A stretch of 64,000 bases of DNA from Reticulascus tulasneorum (Eukaryota > Ascomycota > Sordariomycetes > Glomerellales > Reticulascaceae). A model generated the notes under the pieces. The model did not search any database and had not been told where the DNA came from. It saw nothing but the letters and a program-made list of their open reading frames with translations. The stretch is from assembly GCA_001557505.1 (NCBI GenBank), contig LSAX01000004.1:2542001-2606000 (forward strand). The letters are read 5' to 3'. Shown here one piece after another: positions 48,343 through 60,063 of the stretch (the first letter of the stretch is position 1; each line of letters starts with the position of its first letter). The position numbers and the translations under genes were made by a program.

Positions 48343-51300
48343 GTCTGTAACGTAGGACTGCTGGCAACCGAGAGCTGATTAGAGGAATGGTAGACACGAG
48401 TCTGGGTAGATAGGATTGTTGGACTTCAGAGGGAGAGGGGATGAAAAAAAGCCAGTGGAGCTGTTGCCGGCTTCCCAGAAGCCAATTGGGGGTGGTTGAT
48501 GACGCAAAGCTGCAGGATGTACTTACGGCGAACTAAGCGGCGAGATTCGAGTGATAAACGGGGCAGGGCTAAAACGAAGCTTCCCACGATGTTTGCGAAA
48601 AGAACGAACGGCTGACCTGATGATTGAGACAGCTGTTCACCTGGAAGAGAAACTGAGGCAGAAGGTAGAAGGGAGATTCAGCTAGCGGGGAGGGGAGGTT
48701 TTAGCTGCGAGCTCGGTAGGACGAGACTTGGGGGAGATGAATGTTTGTGTGATGATGATGGTGGTGGTCGGGCAACCTACTGAACTGATCTTTGCGACAT
48801 GGGGAGCATGGGCATGGCATGCATGGGGTGAGGAGGAGGAGCTGCGCTAAAGCGCAAAAATGATGGATAATCTTACAGTGGACATTACAGGGTCCCCAAG
48901 CACCCAAGCTGTTTTTTCGGAGCTACCATCTTTTAGTGGGGTTGCCACTCGTATCACGGGCCAAAGTTTGTAGGGATGATACCTGGGCGATACAAGGCCA
49001 GGCCTGGCCGTCCTCAACAAATCTCTTCCAGATTTTATTTATCCAATGCACATCGCAACGATCCCGCCTCGTTCCCGTATTAAATTCTTGTCCTTTTCCC
49101 ACCAGTTCTTGCATCTCACGCGGTTTTCCCCGCTCATATGTAGTCCCGACATTTTTTCTTCTGCCTCTCCTAAGCGCTGAGTGCTGCCAGACGGCAATGC
49201 CGCTTTTCGTGTCTTGCCTTCGGTCTGGGGGACCATTGAAGTAGCTGGATAGTACAGTACCTTGCATGGCGCTACTTGTGCTCCGGCGCGCCAGGGCATA
49301 CAATGCAATTTTGATAGCTGTGCAGCGGTGCCTTTAGTGGAGACCTTGGAAAAGAGCTCCCTTGGGTAGGTACCTAAGAGCGACGGCACCTGATTAGTCA
49401 GAATGACGACAGACATTGCGGGGTTTAGGACGCTAAGAAGCTTGAGCGAAGCACAATGACGAGGATTTCAGCGAGGAAAGAAACGGCTTTTCTTTGTGAG
49501 GAAAACAGCGGCCAATCATTCGCCACAAATGTGTTCACCACCTTGGAAAGCAAGAGGTGCCTCCTAATCTCTGTAGTGTACGGTAGTATGTAGCGGTTTT
49601 ACCCTAGAACTTTGAACCCTTATTTTCCCCGGAAGCTGTGAAGCTTTGTTTCAGCCGCATCCCTGGTTGCCAACATGAACTCCCTGTGTCTAATTGCAGT
49701 TGGTGGTGGTTTCTGTGGTTTCTCCCACTGGCTTTGAAGCCGAACTCTCACCCCTGCTGTGTAAGTGGTTGTGTGGCTATCTTCTGTCTATATCCGCGTG
49801 AGGAGCGTGTGGTGTCCTCGTAATGCCCCGTGGGGCTGAAGGCTGGCATCAATATGCCGATCTTCAAACTCAGAACAAGTTGATCTATCACCATGCTTCT
49901 CGCAAATACATGAGGTGACGTATTAACTCTGCACTGGGATACCAAGATACCTATCCGTGTCTCATTGCCTGGGAAGCAGACTAAGGTGGAATTGAGTGGA
50001 GAAACTGGCCGCCAGTGGGTCAAGGTGCGTCCCGAGGAGGAATTGCGCTGTGTCTGGATCGTAGAGTTCTGACTCAATTTGATGTCGCGAAAGTGACATT
50101 CTCACTAAGCCTGTGGTAGTATCTGGCTAAGCGGTAATGTATAGACAATGGGACTGGTCTACCGATTAAAGATCGAGCCAGCAACTGTGCATAAGATTGT
50201 TGACTAGAAATTCCTAGCTACATGAGACTTATATCTCTCTGTCTTGCACCTTATTGACAATCTCCCATGATATTTGCAACGGTTTATAGAAACTTCTTTC
50301 AAGTGCACTAATTACATCAATAGGCCACAAAACACCGTATTATCTAGAACTAAACCCAGTCGAAGCATATGTTCGCCACAGTTTTAAACGAACGCCATAT
50401 CAAGGTTTTCAAATTTAATCTTAGAGGTAAATTGTTCATTGCACAGAGAAAGGTTAAGAAGGATGAAAGAAAAGAGTACAGTTATTTTTTAGTGTTCATA
50501 CTGTGCCATGACAGTTCACGTGACGTATCCACGGTGTGCCGAAATTCGACAACCAAGTTTTTCCCCATCTTTCCTACCCGGCGAAACGCACAACGAATAT
50601 GTTATGATGCAACGAATATTTGGCTGGCGGTAGGCCACAACCAGGATGACATGAGACGACCGCAGTATCTTGAAACAGATCATACCTCTTTTTGGATAGC
50701 TACTGGCGCGCATCAGGCATTCTAAGGAATGCTCTGAGGATGATGGGGTTTAAGGCCCGACCTGGTTCTGGGCAAGGACCATCTTTCACGCCTTGACACT
50801 GGACAGCATCTGCATGGCGCTGAAGTCATTGTCTTCATGATATCCTGAGACACTCTGTCGTTCTCAGCCATTGCTCCCTATTACCCGCGGTATGCAAGGC
50901 TCACTTGCATCCTTCGACTACCGTACGCTACGACATATATCACACTCGGTCAAGTCCGCATTTCAACACACTTCAGCAAATCCCTAGCACGCATGAAAGG
51001 GAGTGATGTAAGAATCATGGTCGAGTTGCCGGCGGATTCTCAGTTTTAAATCGAATCGCACGTCATGTGTGAATTTGTCGGGACCTATGTGGCATATGAC
51101 GCCTTGACGGTGGTTCACCCAATCTAACCAAGGAACTCCCCGAACCCAAGAGACTTTTGGGCCTGCGACTTGCTCTAGCTGCAACGATTCTGGCTTGAGC
51201 GCATTCTGATCTGGTACCACCGAATTCGGCGGGTGACAGCAGATAGCAGCATATCAGTTACCGCGTTGAGCTGCGTTCAGCTTGGTCTCCAGCCTTGCCC

Positions 51301-52134
51301 GTGTGCCAGTCATTCTTCGAGACCTGTTCTGGCTGACTACCATACGCTACTTGCAAATGCGTTGCACGAAATGGAGGACTGGGCGCAACCCAGCTCTCAG
51401 ACATTGGCCGTCGATACGGATAATGTTGAGGGGGGCAGGTATCTGCAGATACGCCTGGCTGACTACGTTTCTTACCTCAACCGCCTGTTCCTGCCTTGTC
51501 AATGACAAGGATGCGAAGGCTCTGAAGGAGGTTTGGACGGGGGAAACGGAATAACTCGGCTGAGGAGTTCGCTCGTAAATTCGTATATAGTGACCATGCT
51601 GCTCTCATCTCGCCTTTGATGCATGCTATTAGAGCTGGTTCGGGGGTCTAGCCAGATGCCTTGGCTGCTGATTCTGCGCGAAGCCTCTGCTGTATTACCC
51701 ATTGGCAGGGGAGACACTTGGATCTGTAGATCCTCGGCTCTGGTAAAGGCCACAAAGGAACGCGGATCGTTCTGCTGTCCAAGGAGGAATTTTAGGAAGG
51801 AGGTTTGCGAGTGCATCCAGACTTGGTGGTCTGTTGTATCCCTCGGCCCAGTTGTCGCTTGTGGGCGGTGGGCCATCTTGCACCTCATCGTCACCATTTC
51901 CACATTTCCACTACCTGGAGACACGAGGTAAAACCACCCCTTCTCTGACCTACGAGGAGACATTTTCTTTTCTTTCATTTGACTCACCCATGGTTGAGGC
52001 GCATCTTGCTGGATGAGGTTCCGCGGCTCTTGATGCCAGGTCGTTGATTACAGCAGTTGAAGCGGGCGAGCCCCCCTTGTCATCGGCTAATCTGCGGCGT
52101 GAACGACACCACCCCCCAGCACTAAAAACTCAGA
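48343..52134. promoter_or_regulatory. Glycogen synthase / Ctk1 divergent gap of 3.8 kb
   Basis: The first several hundred bases are the glycogen synthase leader and promoter and include two AGGGG (STRE-type) sites. TAGGTACCTA is at 49367-49376. Open frames on both strands at 48923-49416 and 50984-51987 lack motifs; the longest ATG frame is on the minus strand within 51499-51978. No RNA gene or transposon seen. Confidence 0.45.
48436..48440 (+). promoter_or_regulatory. Candidate STRE (AGGGG) upstream of glycogen synthase
   Basis: AGGGG about 95 bases upstream of the start codon; a second copy is at 48691-48695. STREs bound by Msn2/SEB-1-type zinc fingers control glycogen synthase in yeast and Neurospora. 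The motif is short, so chance occurrence is possible. Confidence 0.35.
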
Positions 52135-55100
52135 ATGCATTGGGTGCCGCAAATGGAGACAAGACAACGTCCTCGCAGCCGGCGGTATGATGCAATGAAA
52201 GACGACCGGAGACCCGGCGATGAGCGCAGAGATCGTGGACGAGCAGGTCGAGAAGTGACTGGACCTCGAAGATCTCCGTCGCCTCCCCCCCGCCGACCTC
52301 GCGATTCCGACAGATTGCCCGATAGCAAACCGCGCGATCTGCTGCCCGAGAAAGTGCAGCCTTCTGCTCGACACCATCAGAAACCACGAGAGCACAGCAA
52401 AGAACGTCCGCGTCGCCTCTCACACTCCTCTGCCCGTCGAGACCAGCCTCAGGAGGATCATAAGGAACGCTCTCGTGCTGGCAACATCGGCGACTGGCGC
52501 CACGAGGCACGAGGGAAGTCTCCCAGTAGGGCTCGAAGTCGAAGTTGGACTCGTGGTGGTCCGCCCAAGTCACCATCTATCAAACGTCAAAGGAGCCGGA
52601 GTCCATCTTTGACTGGTTCGCAGCGGAAAAAATCGAAACGGGACATTAGTCCACGAGGGGAGCCACAAGACCGGCGGCCCGTTCTGGACGCTATTAACAA
52701 CCCCAGTGATTCCTCACGACCCCCATCCCGACGGCCACCCTCCCCAACCCGTCGCGATCCACGATCCAAGCCCAAGAATAGAAAACGCCCTCGTTCTCGT
52801 CGGGGCCGGTCACGCTCTCCGGGCCGGGACAGGGCGACATCTCGTACCGATTATCCGCCTGCTCAAGACCGTGACCATTCGCGTCACCGCAGACGAAGCC
52901 GATCACCTCCAATCTTGCAGAGCAACTCCTCCGTACGCCAGCCCTCGCCCTCTATTCGAGGTGGACGACCGCCTACATCACCACGTGGTGGTCCCAGAAG
53001 TCGACATTCTCCCGAATTCGAGCGCCAACGCCCCTCGCATTCCCATCCTGGACCTCGATCTGCTAGCAGAGGATCTGGGAAGCGGACCAAGCAGGGTGAC
53101 GAGTCGCGATTCGCAAAAAGAACCCAACCAGTTTCAGGCGCCAACAGCATTGAAGTTAACATGACTGGACGGGGTAATTTCCGTGGTGCATACAATCCTC
53201 ACCAGCAAATGCAGGCCGCAGTCCCTCACAAAGCACCATATAACAACGATCCGCGGCAGTTCTCTCAGTCGCCGCAACATGCGACGCCCAATTCATCCTA
53301 TCATGGCTCTCCAAATCACTCTCCATACGGTGCTGGAAGAGGTGGTTGGAGTGGCCAACAATATTCTCCTCCACAGTGAGTAGAAGTGCCCCAAGTTCTT
53401 GGAACGTTTTTCTAATCGCGTCTAGCCAATACCCACCACAATACCCGCAAGGAAACTATGGACCTCCAACAGGCCCTCAAGGCCATTATCACAACAACCC
53501 CTCATTCTCCCCGCCACACTCGGCTCCTACAGGTCCCATGCAACAGTACCCATCTGGGAACTATCGTGGTAACTATCGAGGCGGTGGAGGAGGCTTTAGA
53601 GGAAACCATTTTGGTTCTGGGCGAGGAAACTACCGTGGTAACAACTTTAAGAGCACTCAGTGGAACTCCAATCATGGGTCTGGCCCCCGTGGCCAGCCTT
53701 CTCACGAAGATAATGGAAATCCTCATCAGCCAAGCGATCCTGATGCCGAGAACCCCGAAGCAGACGAGCTGGATTCCACGGAAGTGGACCAAAACCCTTT
53801 TCGACCATCCAAAGATCTACAGGTCGAGGACTCCAGCGTTTCAGACAAGAACGAGGATGGCAATATGCCTCCTCCAAGCCGGCCACCACCTACTGGTCCC
53901 GGCTCTCAATCAGCAGCGTCGTCAAAGTTTAGTTTCGCGTTTAAGGCATCCTCGAAACCTGCAGCGACGACCCCGAAGCCGGAAATATCACAAAAGTTCA
54001 ATGCTGCACCCCAGAGAAGAGAGCCGTTCCAAAGCGATAACAGGGACCGAGAACCTCCGCGCAGCGCCCCAACTGAACCTGCTTCTGCTAGAGCCAGACA
54101 GGACTCAAGACAGCAGCAGCAGCAGCAGCCTGCGCCAGCTCCACGAACCCGGATGGTCAAAAAGATCATGAGACGCCTCAAACAACGGCCCATTCTTCCT
54201 GCGGACTTGATTCGTTCCGACTCTGTCTTCTTTCGCAAGCCTGGCAACGAGTCAGTCGTGGGCTCTGGCACATACGGAAAGGTTTTCAAAGCTTTGCACG
54301 TGTACACCAAGGAGCTCGTGGCCCTAAAGCGAATACGTATGGAAGGAGAAAGAGACGGTTTCCCGGTAACAGCGGTTCGGGAGATCAAGCTACTCCAATC
54401 CTTGAAGCACACCAACATTGTTCAACTGCAGGAGGTTATGGTAGAGAAGAATGACTGTTTCATGGTCTTTGAGTATCTCTCTCATGATCTCACTGGCCTC
54501 TTGAATCACCCTTCATTCAAGCTTGACCCAGCTCAAAAGAAGCATTTGGCCATGCAGCTCTTCGATGGACTAGACTACCTACATAAGAGAGGCGTCCTCC
54601 ATCGTGATATCAAGGCGGCTAACATTCTGGTCAGCAGCGACGGGATCATGAAGCTGGCTGATTTCGGTCTGGCTCGTTTTTACGCAAAGCGGCATCAACT
54701 GGATTATACGAACCGCGTTATCACTATCTGGTACCGATCTCCCGAGCTGTTGCTTGGGGAGACTCAGTATGGGCCAGCCTGTGATGTATGGAGCGCTGCT
54801 TGCGTTATGGTGGAGATTTTCACGCGCCATGCCATCTTTCCCGGCGATGGAGGCGAGATCAACCAGCTGGACAAGATTTATGCGATCCTTGGGACGCCCA
54901 ATAAGGCGGAATGGCCAGGCCTTGTTGATATGCCTTGGTTCGAGCTCTTGAGGCCAGGTTACAGACGACCAAATAGTTTCGCAGAGAAGTACAAGGAGCG
55001 GCTGCCTCCAGCCGCGTATGGTCTCCTCGCATCCATGTTTCAATACGACCCCACCAAACGGCCGTCTGCCGCCGAAGTTTTGGAGAACGAGTATTTCACT

Positions 55101-55441
55101 GTTGAGGATCCGCCTCCTCGGCAAGCAGTTGAGTAAGTACTCGCAAACCTCTAAGGCTGGCTTAAGTATATTGCTAACAACTCTGTAGACTCCAAAACCT
55201 GGATGGCGATTGGCACGAGTTTGAGTCCAAGGCCCTCCGGCGTGAGAACGAGCGCAAGGATAGAGAGGCTCGACGGGCTGCTGGTAAGGACGCCAAGAGC
55301 AGGGACAAAGAGCGAAAACGAGAAGTTGAAAACCATGACCCACGGGGAGACACAAAGAGAGCACACGTCGAAGGCAAGCAATCTGCTACAGAGCGAACGT
55401 CTGCGCCTGCACCTGCACCCGCGCCTGCTAGCAAGACCTGA
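52135..55441 (+). CDS. CTK1: CTD kinase catalytic subunit (Ctk1 / Cdk12-like)
   Basis: Three exons: 52135-53375, 53426-55132, 55189-55441, giving 1066 residues. The kinase domain (about 683-990) has GSGTYGKVF (from 693), Lys715, HRDIKAAN (Asp808), DFG (Asp826) and a T-loop with Thr842 (YTNRVITIWYRSPELLLGE). The C-helix reads PVTAVRE, the PITAIRE-like signature of the Ctk1/Cdk12 group, not the Bur1/Cdk9 group. These kinases phosphorylate Ser2 of the RNA polymerase II CTD during elongation. The N-terminal 330 residues are Arg/Ser-rich (RSRSPSLTGS, RRGRSRSPGRDRA), followed by Gln/Pro/Gly-rich sequence with repeated GNYRG/RGG units (about 450-500) and a poly-Gln run. The C-terminus is charged (RRENERKDREARR). 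The ATG at 52135 is the first; one at 52153 (METRQ) may be used instead. Confidence 0.93.
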
Positions 55442-56484
55442 GCATGCCAGCAACATGACCAGGCTCGTATTGGCTGCGATAGCCACATTGATGATTGGCT
55501 ATGTACCATCAACGGCCGACTCGTGGTGGTTCGCGGCTAGCCCGCCTGTCAACTACCCTTCTTTCATGTCGTTCTTCATCTTTGCATCGTTTGGAGTGGG
55601 TGTGGCATGGCCGGAGTCTCAGGGGGGATATTAACTGGCCGCTCAACTACGGGATTTGGGAACAGGGTGGGAATGATGAGCCTTGGGTGGTACGTCTGAC
55701 TCTTCGGGATAGCTGGCATATAGATAGGGGAAACCGAACGGGCTTGCTGGCGGATTCCAGGCAGTGCCGACGTGTAAGATCAAATCAGCTCATGCCACAT
55801 GGTGGCAATGTGTGGGAACTATCGCCCTGTACACCAATTAAATGCATAATAAGACGCAGCAGTGCTCCGAATATCGTGTTTGTCTGATGAACCAATATCT
55901 GCAAATGCGGATGCCCACGCTTCTGGGATAGCATCACTCATGAGAATTTGATCTTGGGAACCGTAAGTCGCTCCTCAAACAACAGCCGTATTTTTTCAAC
56001 TCTCTCAACAAAGATATAAATAGTGTACAGTAGCATTCCTGTGCTGCAGCTTCATTCTCATTCTGAGCCCTTTTCACCCTAACCCCAACTGCACAAGCAT
56101 TTTTTTGATACCTCGCCGTCCCGCATAGACCACTCGTATGTCTCGTAAACATCATCGTAGAAATCATAAAAGGTCATAATCTGATATGTGTACACAAGAA
56201 CGGAAGAAAGAAAGAAAAAAAAGGGGCATAGCCCTCCCAAGAAAACAGCCAGGGCTATTCCCTACGGTATCCCAGCCCAACCCTTTGAGCTCCCGTTCGT
56301 GATTTGACTTTTTTTGGACGAATAAATATTGAACCGGTTTCTTCTCTTCACCTTGCTTGGTGTATAAAAAGTCTTACTCTTTGGTCTTGATCAAAGTCAT
56401 TCCCAAATTTAAACTCGGCGCTGAGATTCTTTAGATGCTTCAGTGATTCGTAGGATCTGTTGATAGCCCAAAATTCGAAGTTGT
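55442..56484. other. Intergenic, convergent 3' ends
   Basis: About 1.04 kb between the Ctk1 stop and the stop of the disordered protein. Plus-strand frames reaching to 55634 and 55887 overlap the end of Ctk1 and are out of frame with it. The region around 56,160-56,230 is A-rich. No gene supported. Confidence 0.5.
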
Positions 56485-58056
56485 TCACGGCATTCTTTCA
56501 ATTCCCTTTCCTTTACTTTTCGAGTCTGTTGTCTTCAGAAGCTGCCGCAAACTTCCTTCTGCATGGCTCTTCGCCGTCCCTCCGTTGGCAGACGCAGAAC
56601 CAAGTCCAACGATTGGTGAGAATCTCCAGGGCATCCAGCCACTAAGACCGGAAAACAGACCTCCTTGTATTTTTGCCTCCTCAGTTTGGCCTGCAGCGAT
56701 GGATACCTGCTGCTCAATTTCTTCGGTTGGTGGAGGGTCGTTGGCGTCTTTGTGGAGGGGAGGGAGGCTTGACTCGGGAGCAGTCCGTATTTCAAGATGG
56801 CTGGTTGATGTTTGCGGCAGCGCCGGTTCACTGATGAGGGCTGTTGCCGAGTTTCGCGGGGAGACAGCATCGCTGACCTCCTGGCTTTGACGTGAAGTCC
56901 CAATCATGGCCGTGGCAAAGGATGAAGACTTTTTTCTTGCGAGCTTCTTCGCGTTCTTCTGCTCCTCACTGGTCGGTTCTTCACTTTCGCTGATAGACGA
57001 GGTTGTTGGAGATGAGTGTCCAGATCCTTTCTTGGCAGTCCTGCCGCGAACTGCGTCTGCGAGCTCAGCAGCCGATTTCTTCTTCGATTTGTCTTCATCG
57101 GAAGATCTACTTGACGACATAATTGTTTCCAAAGTTCCCATGGCGATACTTCTTCTTCGCCCACCACTCCTCCTCTTCCTGTGTCGTCTTATATTTCGCT
57201 CGTCATCAGATGTCACTGCTTGCAAGGTTGGTCCAGTCTGGTGGTGCTGATTTCTCGACGAGGACGCTGAGGTTGTGAAAGAAGCACCGGAGCCGTGTGG
57301 CGCGACATGCACTTCGTATTGATTGCTGAGTGAGTAGCGCGACCTCGCACATATCTCAGCAATCCGATCCAGGTCAGAGCTGATATCGGTGGCTTCAATG
57401 TTAGCCATAAAGCTCTTGAAGCTGAAAGCCTCGATCGGCGGCAGACGCGCCAGATCATCGTGGCCTTCGAAACGCTTCTTAGCCTTCGCCTTCGCCATGC
57501 TCAGCAATCCATTTCTGGCCGGGCGGCCTCCGGTGAATGAGGAGGAGAAAGGCACTACGCGTCGCACTGAGGCGGCTGGCCCGCTCACGATCGATATCGC
57601 CGTTCCAGCGACTCCTCCGCCAATGGTACCGTTCCGATTCGCACTTACCGGCCGGCTGGACGGACCAGAGTATGTTCGTACGATCACGGGCTGCGAGTAG
57701 GTGCTGCTCTGAGCACCGGTGGATTTCGCGTAGCGATGGCGGGAAGGGTAGTTGCTGTTGAGCTCCCGAAGAGCCGACGTTCGGTGGGCGGCGGTAGAGT
57801 CGTCGAGAGGGATGGGTTTGCCCTCGGCTGTCGAAGGCACCAGGGATGTCGAGGAGGTATTTGGTTGGAACAGCGGCGGGAAGGAAAATGGCAGGGAATG
57901 CCGTCTTGATTTGGAGGGACGTGAGGCCGGTGGTGGGGCGGATGGAGGAGCAGGACCACGGATGATAGTGGGTTGAGGGGTTCGGGACTGGTCCGCCGAC
58001 ATGGTTTTACCTTGGTCCATGTTCTCTGGAGGTCGATTCGTTGTGCGGCGCATCAT
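56485..58056 (-). CDS. Disordered basic fungal protein, function unknown
   Basis: A single exon of 523 residues from the ATG at 58056; the next in-frame ATGs lie at 58053 and further in (MDQGK, MSADQ). The N-terminus is Pro/Ser-rich with SRRHSLPFSFPPLF. One segment at about 195-250 looks ordered: ARLPPIEAFSFKSFMANIEA, followed by SSDLDRIAEICARSRYSLSN. Downstream come basic runs (RRHRKRRSGGRRRS) and acidic Ser patches (SISESEEPTSEEQ), then a hydrophobic aromatic stretch GGLFSGLSGWMPWRFSPIVG near 475-495 that could touch a membrane or partner. I do not recognise the family; the ordered segment is the best handle for a search. Confidence 0.75.
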   Translation of the reverse strand: MMRRTTNRPPENMDQGKTMSADQSRTPQPTIIRGPAPPSAPPPASRPSKSRRHSLPFSFPPLFQPNTSSTSLVPSTAEGKPIPLDDSTAAHRTSALRELNSNYPSRHRYAKSTGAQSSTYSQPVIVRTYSGPSSRPVSANRNGTIGGGVAGTAISIVSGPAASVRRVVPFSSSFTGGRPARNGLLSMAKAKAKKRFEGHDDLARLPPIEAFSFKSFMANIEATDISSDLDRIAEICARSRYSLSNQYEVHVAPHGSGASFTTSASSSRNQHHQTGPTLQAVTSDDERNIRRHRKRRSGGRRRSIAMGTLETIMSSSRSSDEDKSKKKSAAELADAVRGRTAKKGSGHSSPTTSSISESEEPTSEEQKNAKKLARKKSSSFATAMIGTSRQSQEVSDAVSPRNSATALISEPALPQTSTSHLEIRTAPESSLPPLHKDANDPPPTEEIEQQVSIAAGQTEEAKIQGGLFSGLSGWMPWRFSPIVGLGSASANGGTAKSHAEGSLRQLLKTTDSKSKGKGIERMP

Positions 58057-59663
58057 ATATATACATTGAAGTGCAGCATCGGTCACCAGGGTAGGAGTAG
58101 TGCGAGATTGGATGTCGTGTCGTGCGGCAGCGGAAAGATCAGATCAGCAGCTTGTGGCGGCACCTCATGGTTGTACCTCAGATTTTTTTTCCCGCCTCTT
58201 TGCTGCTTTGCTTCGGACGTATGCTATGCACGTGTATATTTACTGCTGCGTCTCTTTGTTGTGTGGCCTTCCTCTTTTGAGCCTTGGGACGCCGTTCGAG
58301 TGGGGATTAGGAGCCGGGCGATTCCTAGTTTGCGCAGTGGCTTAGAGACAGGACGCAATTAGAAGCCGTGGATTCGTGTCGGAATATTGCTTGATTTTAT
58401 TTGTCCTGCAGATAGTGTTTTCCCCCTTTGCGTTTTCCGTGGGAAGGATAGGATATGGGGACTGAGCGAAAGGAGGAGAAAAAGCTTTTGCTCTGTTTAG
58501 GGTGGCAGCGATAATAGGTGGGAAAGCAAGTGCGTGCTGCACGAATGTCGTGGCTGCCGTTCAAAGGTTAGAAAGGGTGGTTTGGAGAAGCAGCTACAGG
58601 GGTGCGAGGTTTAGGTTAGCAGCGGGGGAAGAAGTTTGACTGGCCCAGGCAGACTTACCTAACCAATGGGCATTTACCCCTCTCCGTGCGGAAACATGTC
58701 AACAGCGAAGCCCTGGCACTGTACTGGCCTGTCGGTTCCTTTCGATTGGGAATTGCCAGCAGATAGCCACATAGTACATGTGGCGTGGTACACATTGCAC
58801 ATACCTACCTTAGTACATACACACATACCCTGATGCGTATGTACTTCGTGTAATTAATAAATGCACAATGCATTCGTCCATTGGACCCCAGCCCGGCGGG
58901 GTCTGGCCGGCCACCACGTTGACGTGTTCAGGGTGCATTCTTGGTACTGTAGACCGACCATCTAGATCCAGACATACATACAGACTGTACTGCCCTCCTC
59001 ATCTGCTCGACCGCATGCACCGCCTTTGTCTAAACTTTTCTTTTTTGGCACCAGCAGATCCTGTCTCCGAATTGGTGAGTTTGGGGACCGTTGAACCGTT
59101 GGCAGATCCACGACGTCTCTTCCCGTTCCCTTGTGCATCATGCTTGACGAGGATTTGGGTCAATGACCATGGTCCATGTGGCCGTGCTTCAGAGTAGATG
59201 CGAGCTACCGCACCGCCTTCCAAGTGTATTTGAAAACAATTCATAGGCTGTCGAAACATACTGTGACAAACGACCTGCTACGCTCCGGCTCATTTTGGGC
59301 ACATATGCGGGAGGTGTGGCGAGTTTATCTTCTGGTGGCTTGCTTAGTGCACGCTTTAAGGTACCATTGTATTGTGGTGGGCTGAATCGTCCTAGGCAAA
59401 TATCATAAACAACTCAGCTGTTACTGGAGTCCAGCCAATCCGGCATTGAAGTTTATTTCTCTGAATTTTACACGCTGCCTGGATGAGCCATGCACAGCGG
59501 TTTGCCGCATCCCCTATTATTCAACCCATTTGAGCGCCGTATATTCGTACCCTTGCCAAGGGAGCGATTGGTTTGCCTTTCCCGTCCAGACCAAGCATAA
59601 TCATAACCATGATCTCCATTGCAAATCCGTGACCGCGTGCCGTTCCAAGCGATATTTGGTTGT
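58057..59663. other. Intergenic, tandem minus-strand genes
   Basis: About 1.6 kb. It contains the promoter of the disordered protein and the 3' region of the Pmp3 gene. Repeated CATAC units occur around 58,795-58,990. Overlapping open frames (58868-59259) on both strands have no motif. Confidence 0.5.
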
Positions 59664-60063
59664 TTAGTGCGTGGGCTGGGCAATGGTGCCGTAGCCATGG
59701 CCACCACTCTGCACATGCTCGCTGTAAACACCAGGGGCCCTGCTGGTGAGGATGCGGCCCTCTCTAGCTTGCTCGCGGCGGTCATAATACACGTATTCGA
59801 GGTAGAAGGCATGGATATGGCCCGGGAGGTATCCGAGAACCGTCAGGCAGATGTTGATAAGAAGATCTGAGAGCTTGGTCAGTGGCTAGCCTTTGTAAAT
59901 ATGAAAACAGCGACCTACCTGCTCCGCATCCTGAGACGGCGTATACCCCAATGGGCGGGACTAGATAAACATGTTAGTGAAGGCCATGATACTCCTGTGA
60001 TTAGAACTGATACGTACAGAGAATGGTGATGAGCACAAGCAGAATAGCTGAGGCGACACCCAT
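59664..60063 (-). CDS. PMP3: Plasma membrane proteolipid Pmp3/Sna-like (UPF0057)
   Basis: Three exons, 60063-60018, 59960-59919 and 59866-59664, give 96 residues. The protein is two membrane helices with the family signature: LITILFPPIGVYAVSGCGAD, then LLINICLTVLGYLPGHIHAF and a YLEYVYYD end to the core. Pmp3 proteins adjust membrane potential and cation tolerance at the plasma membrane; the longer Sna-type members have a cytosolic C-terminal tail. Here about 35 residues follow the core (REQAREGRILTSRAPGVYSE and on), so it is a tailed member closer to yeast Sna2/Sna4 or fungal Pmp3-2. No long open frame shows this gene because the first two exons are tiny; it emerges only when the introns (57 and 52 bases) are removed. 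Confidence 0.92.

Noticed and set aside
51499..51987. Minus-strand frame upstream of the CTD kinase
   Set aside because: The outer start is GTG; an internal ATG exists, but the sequence is low in recognisable features and the plus strand is equally open.
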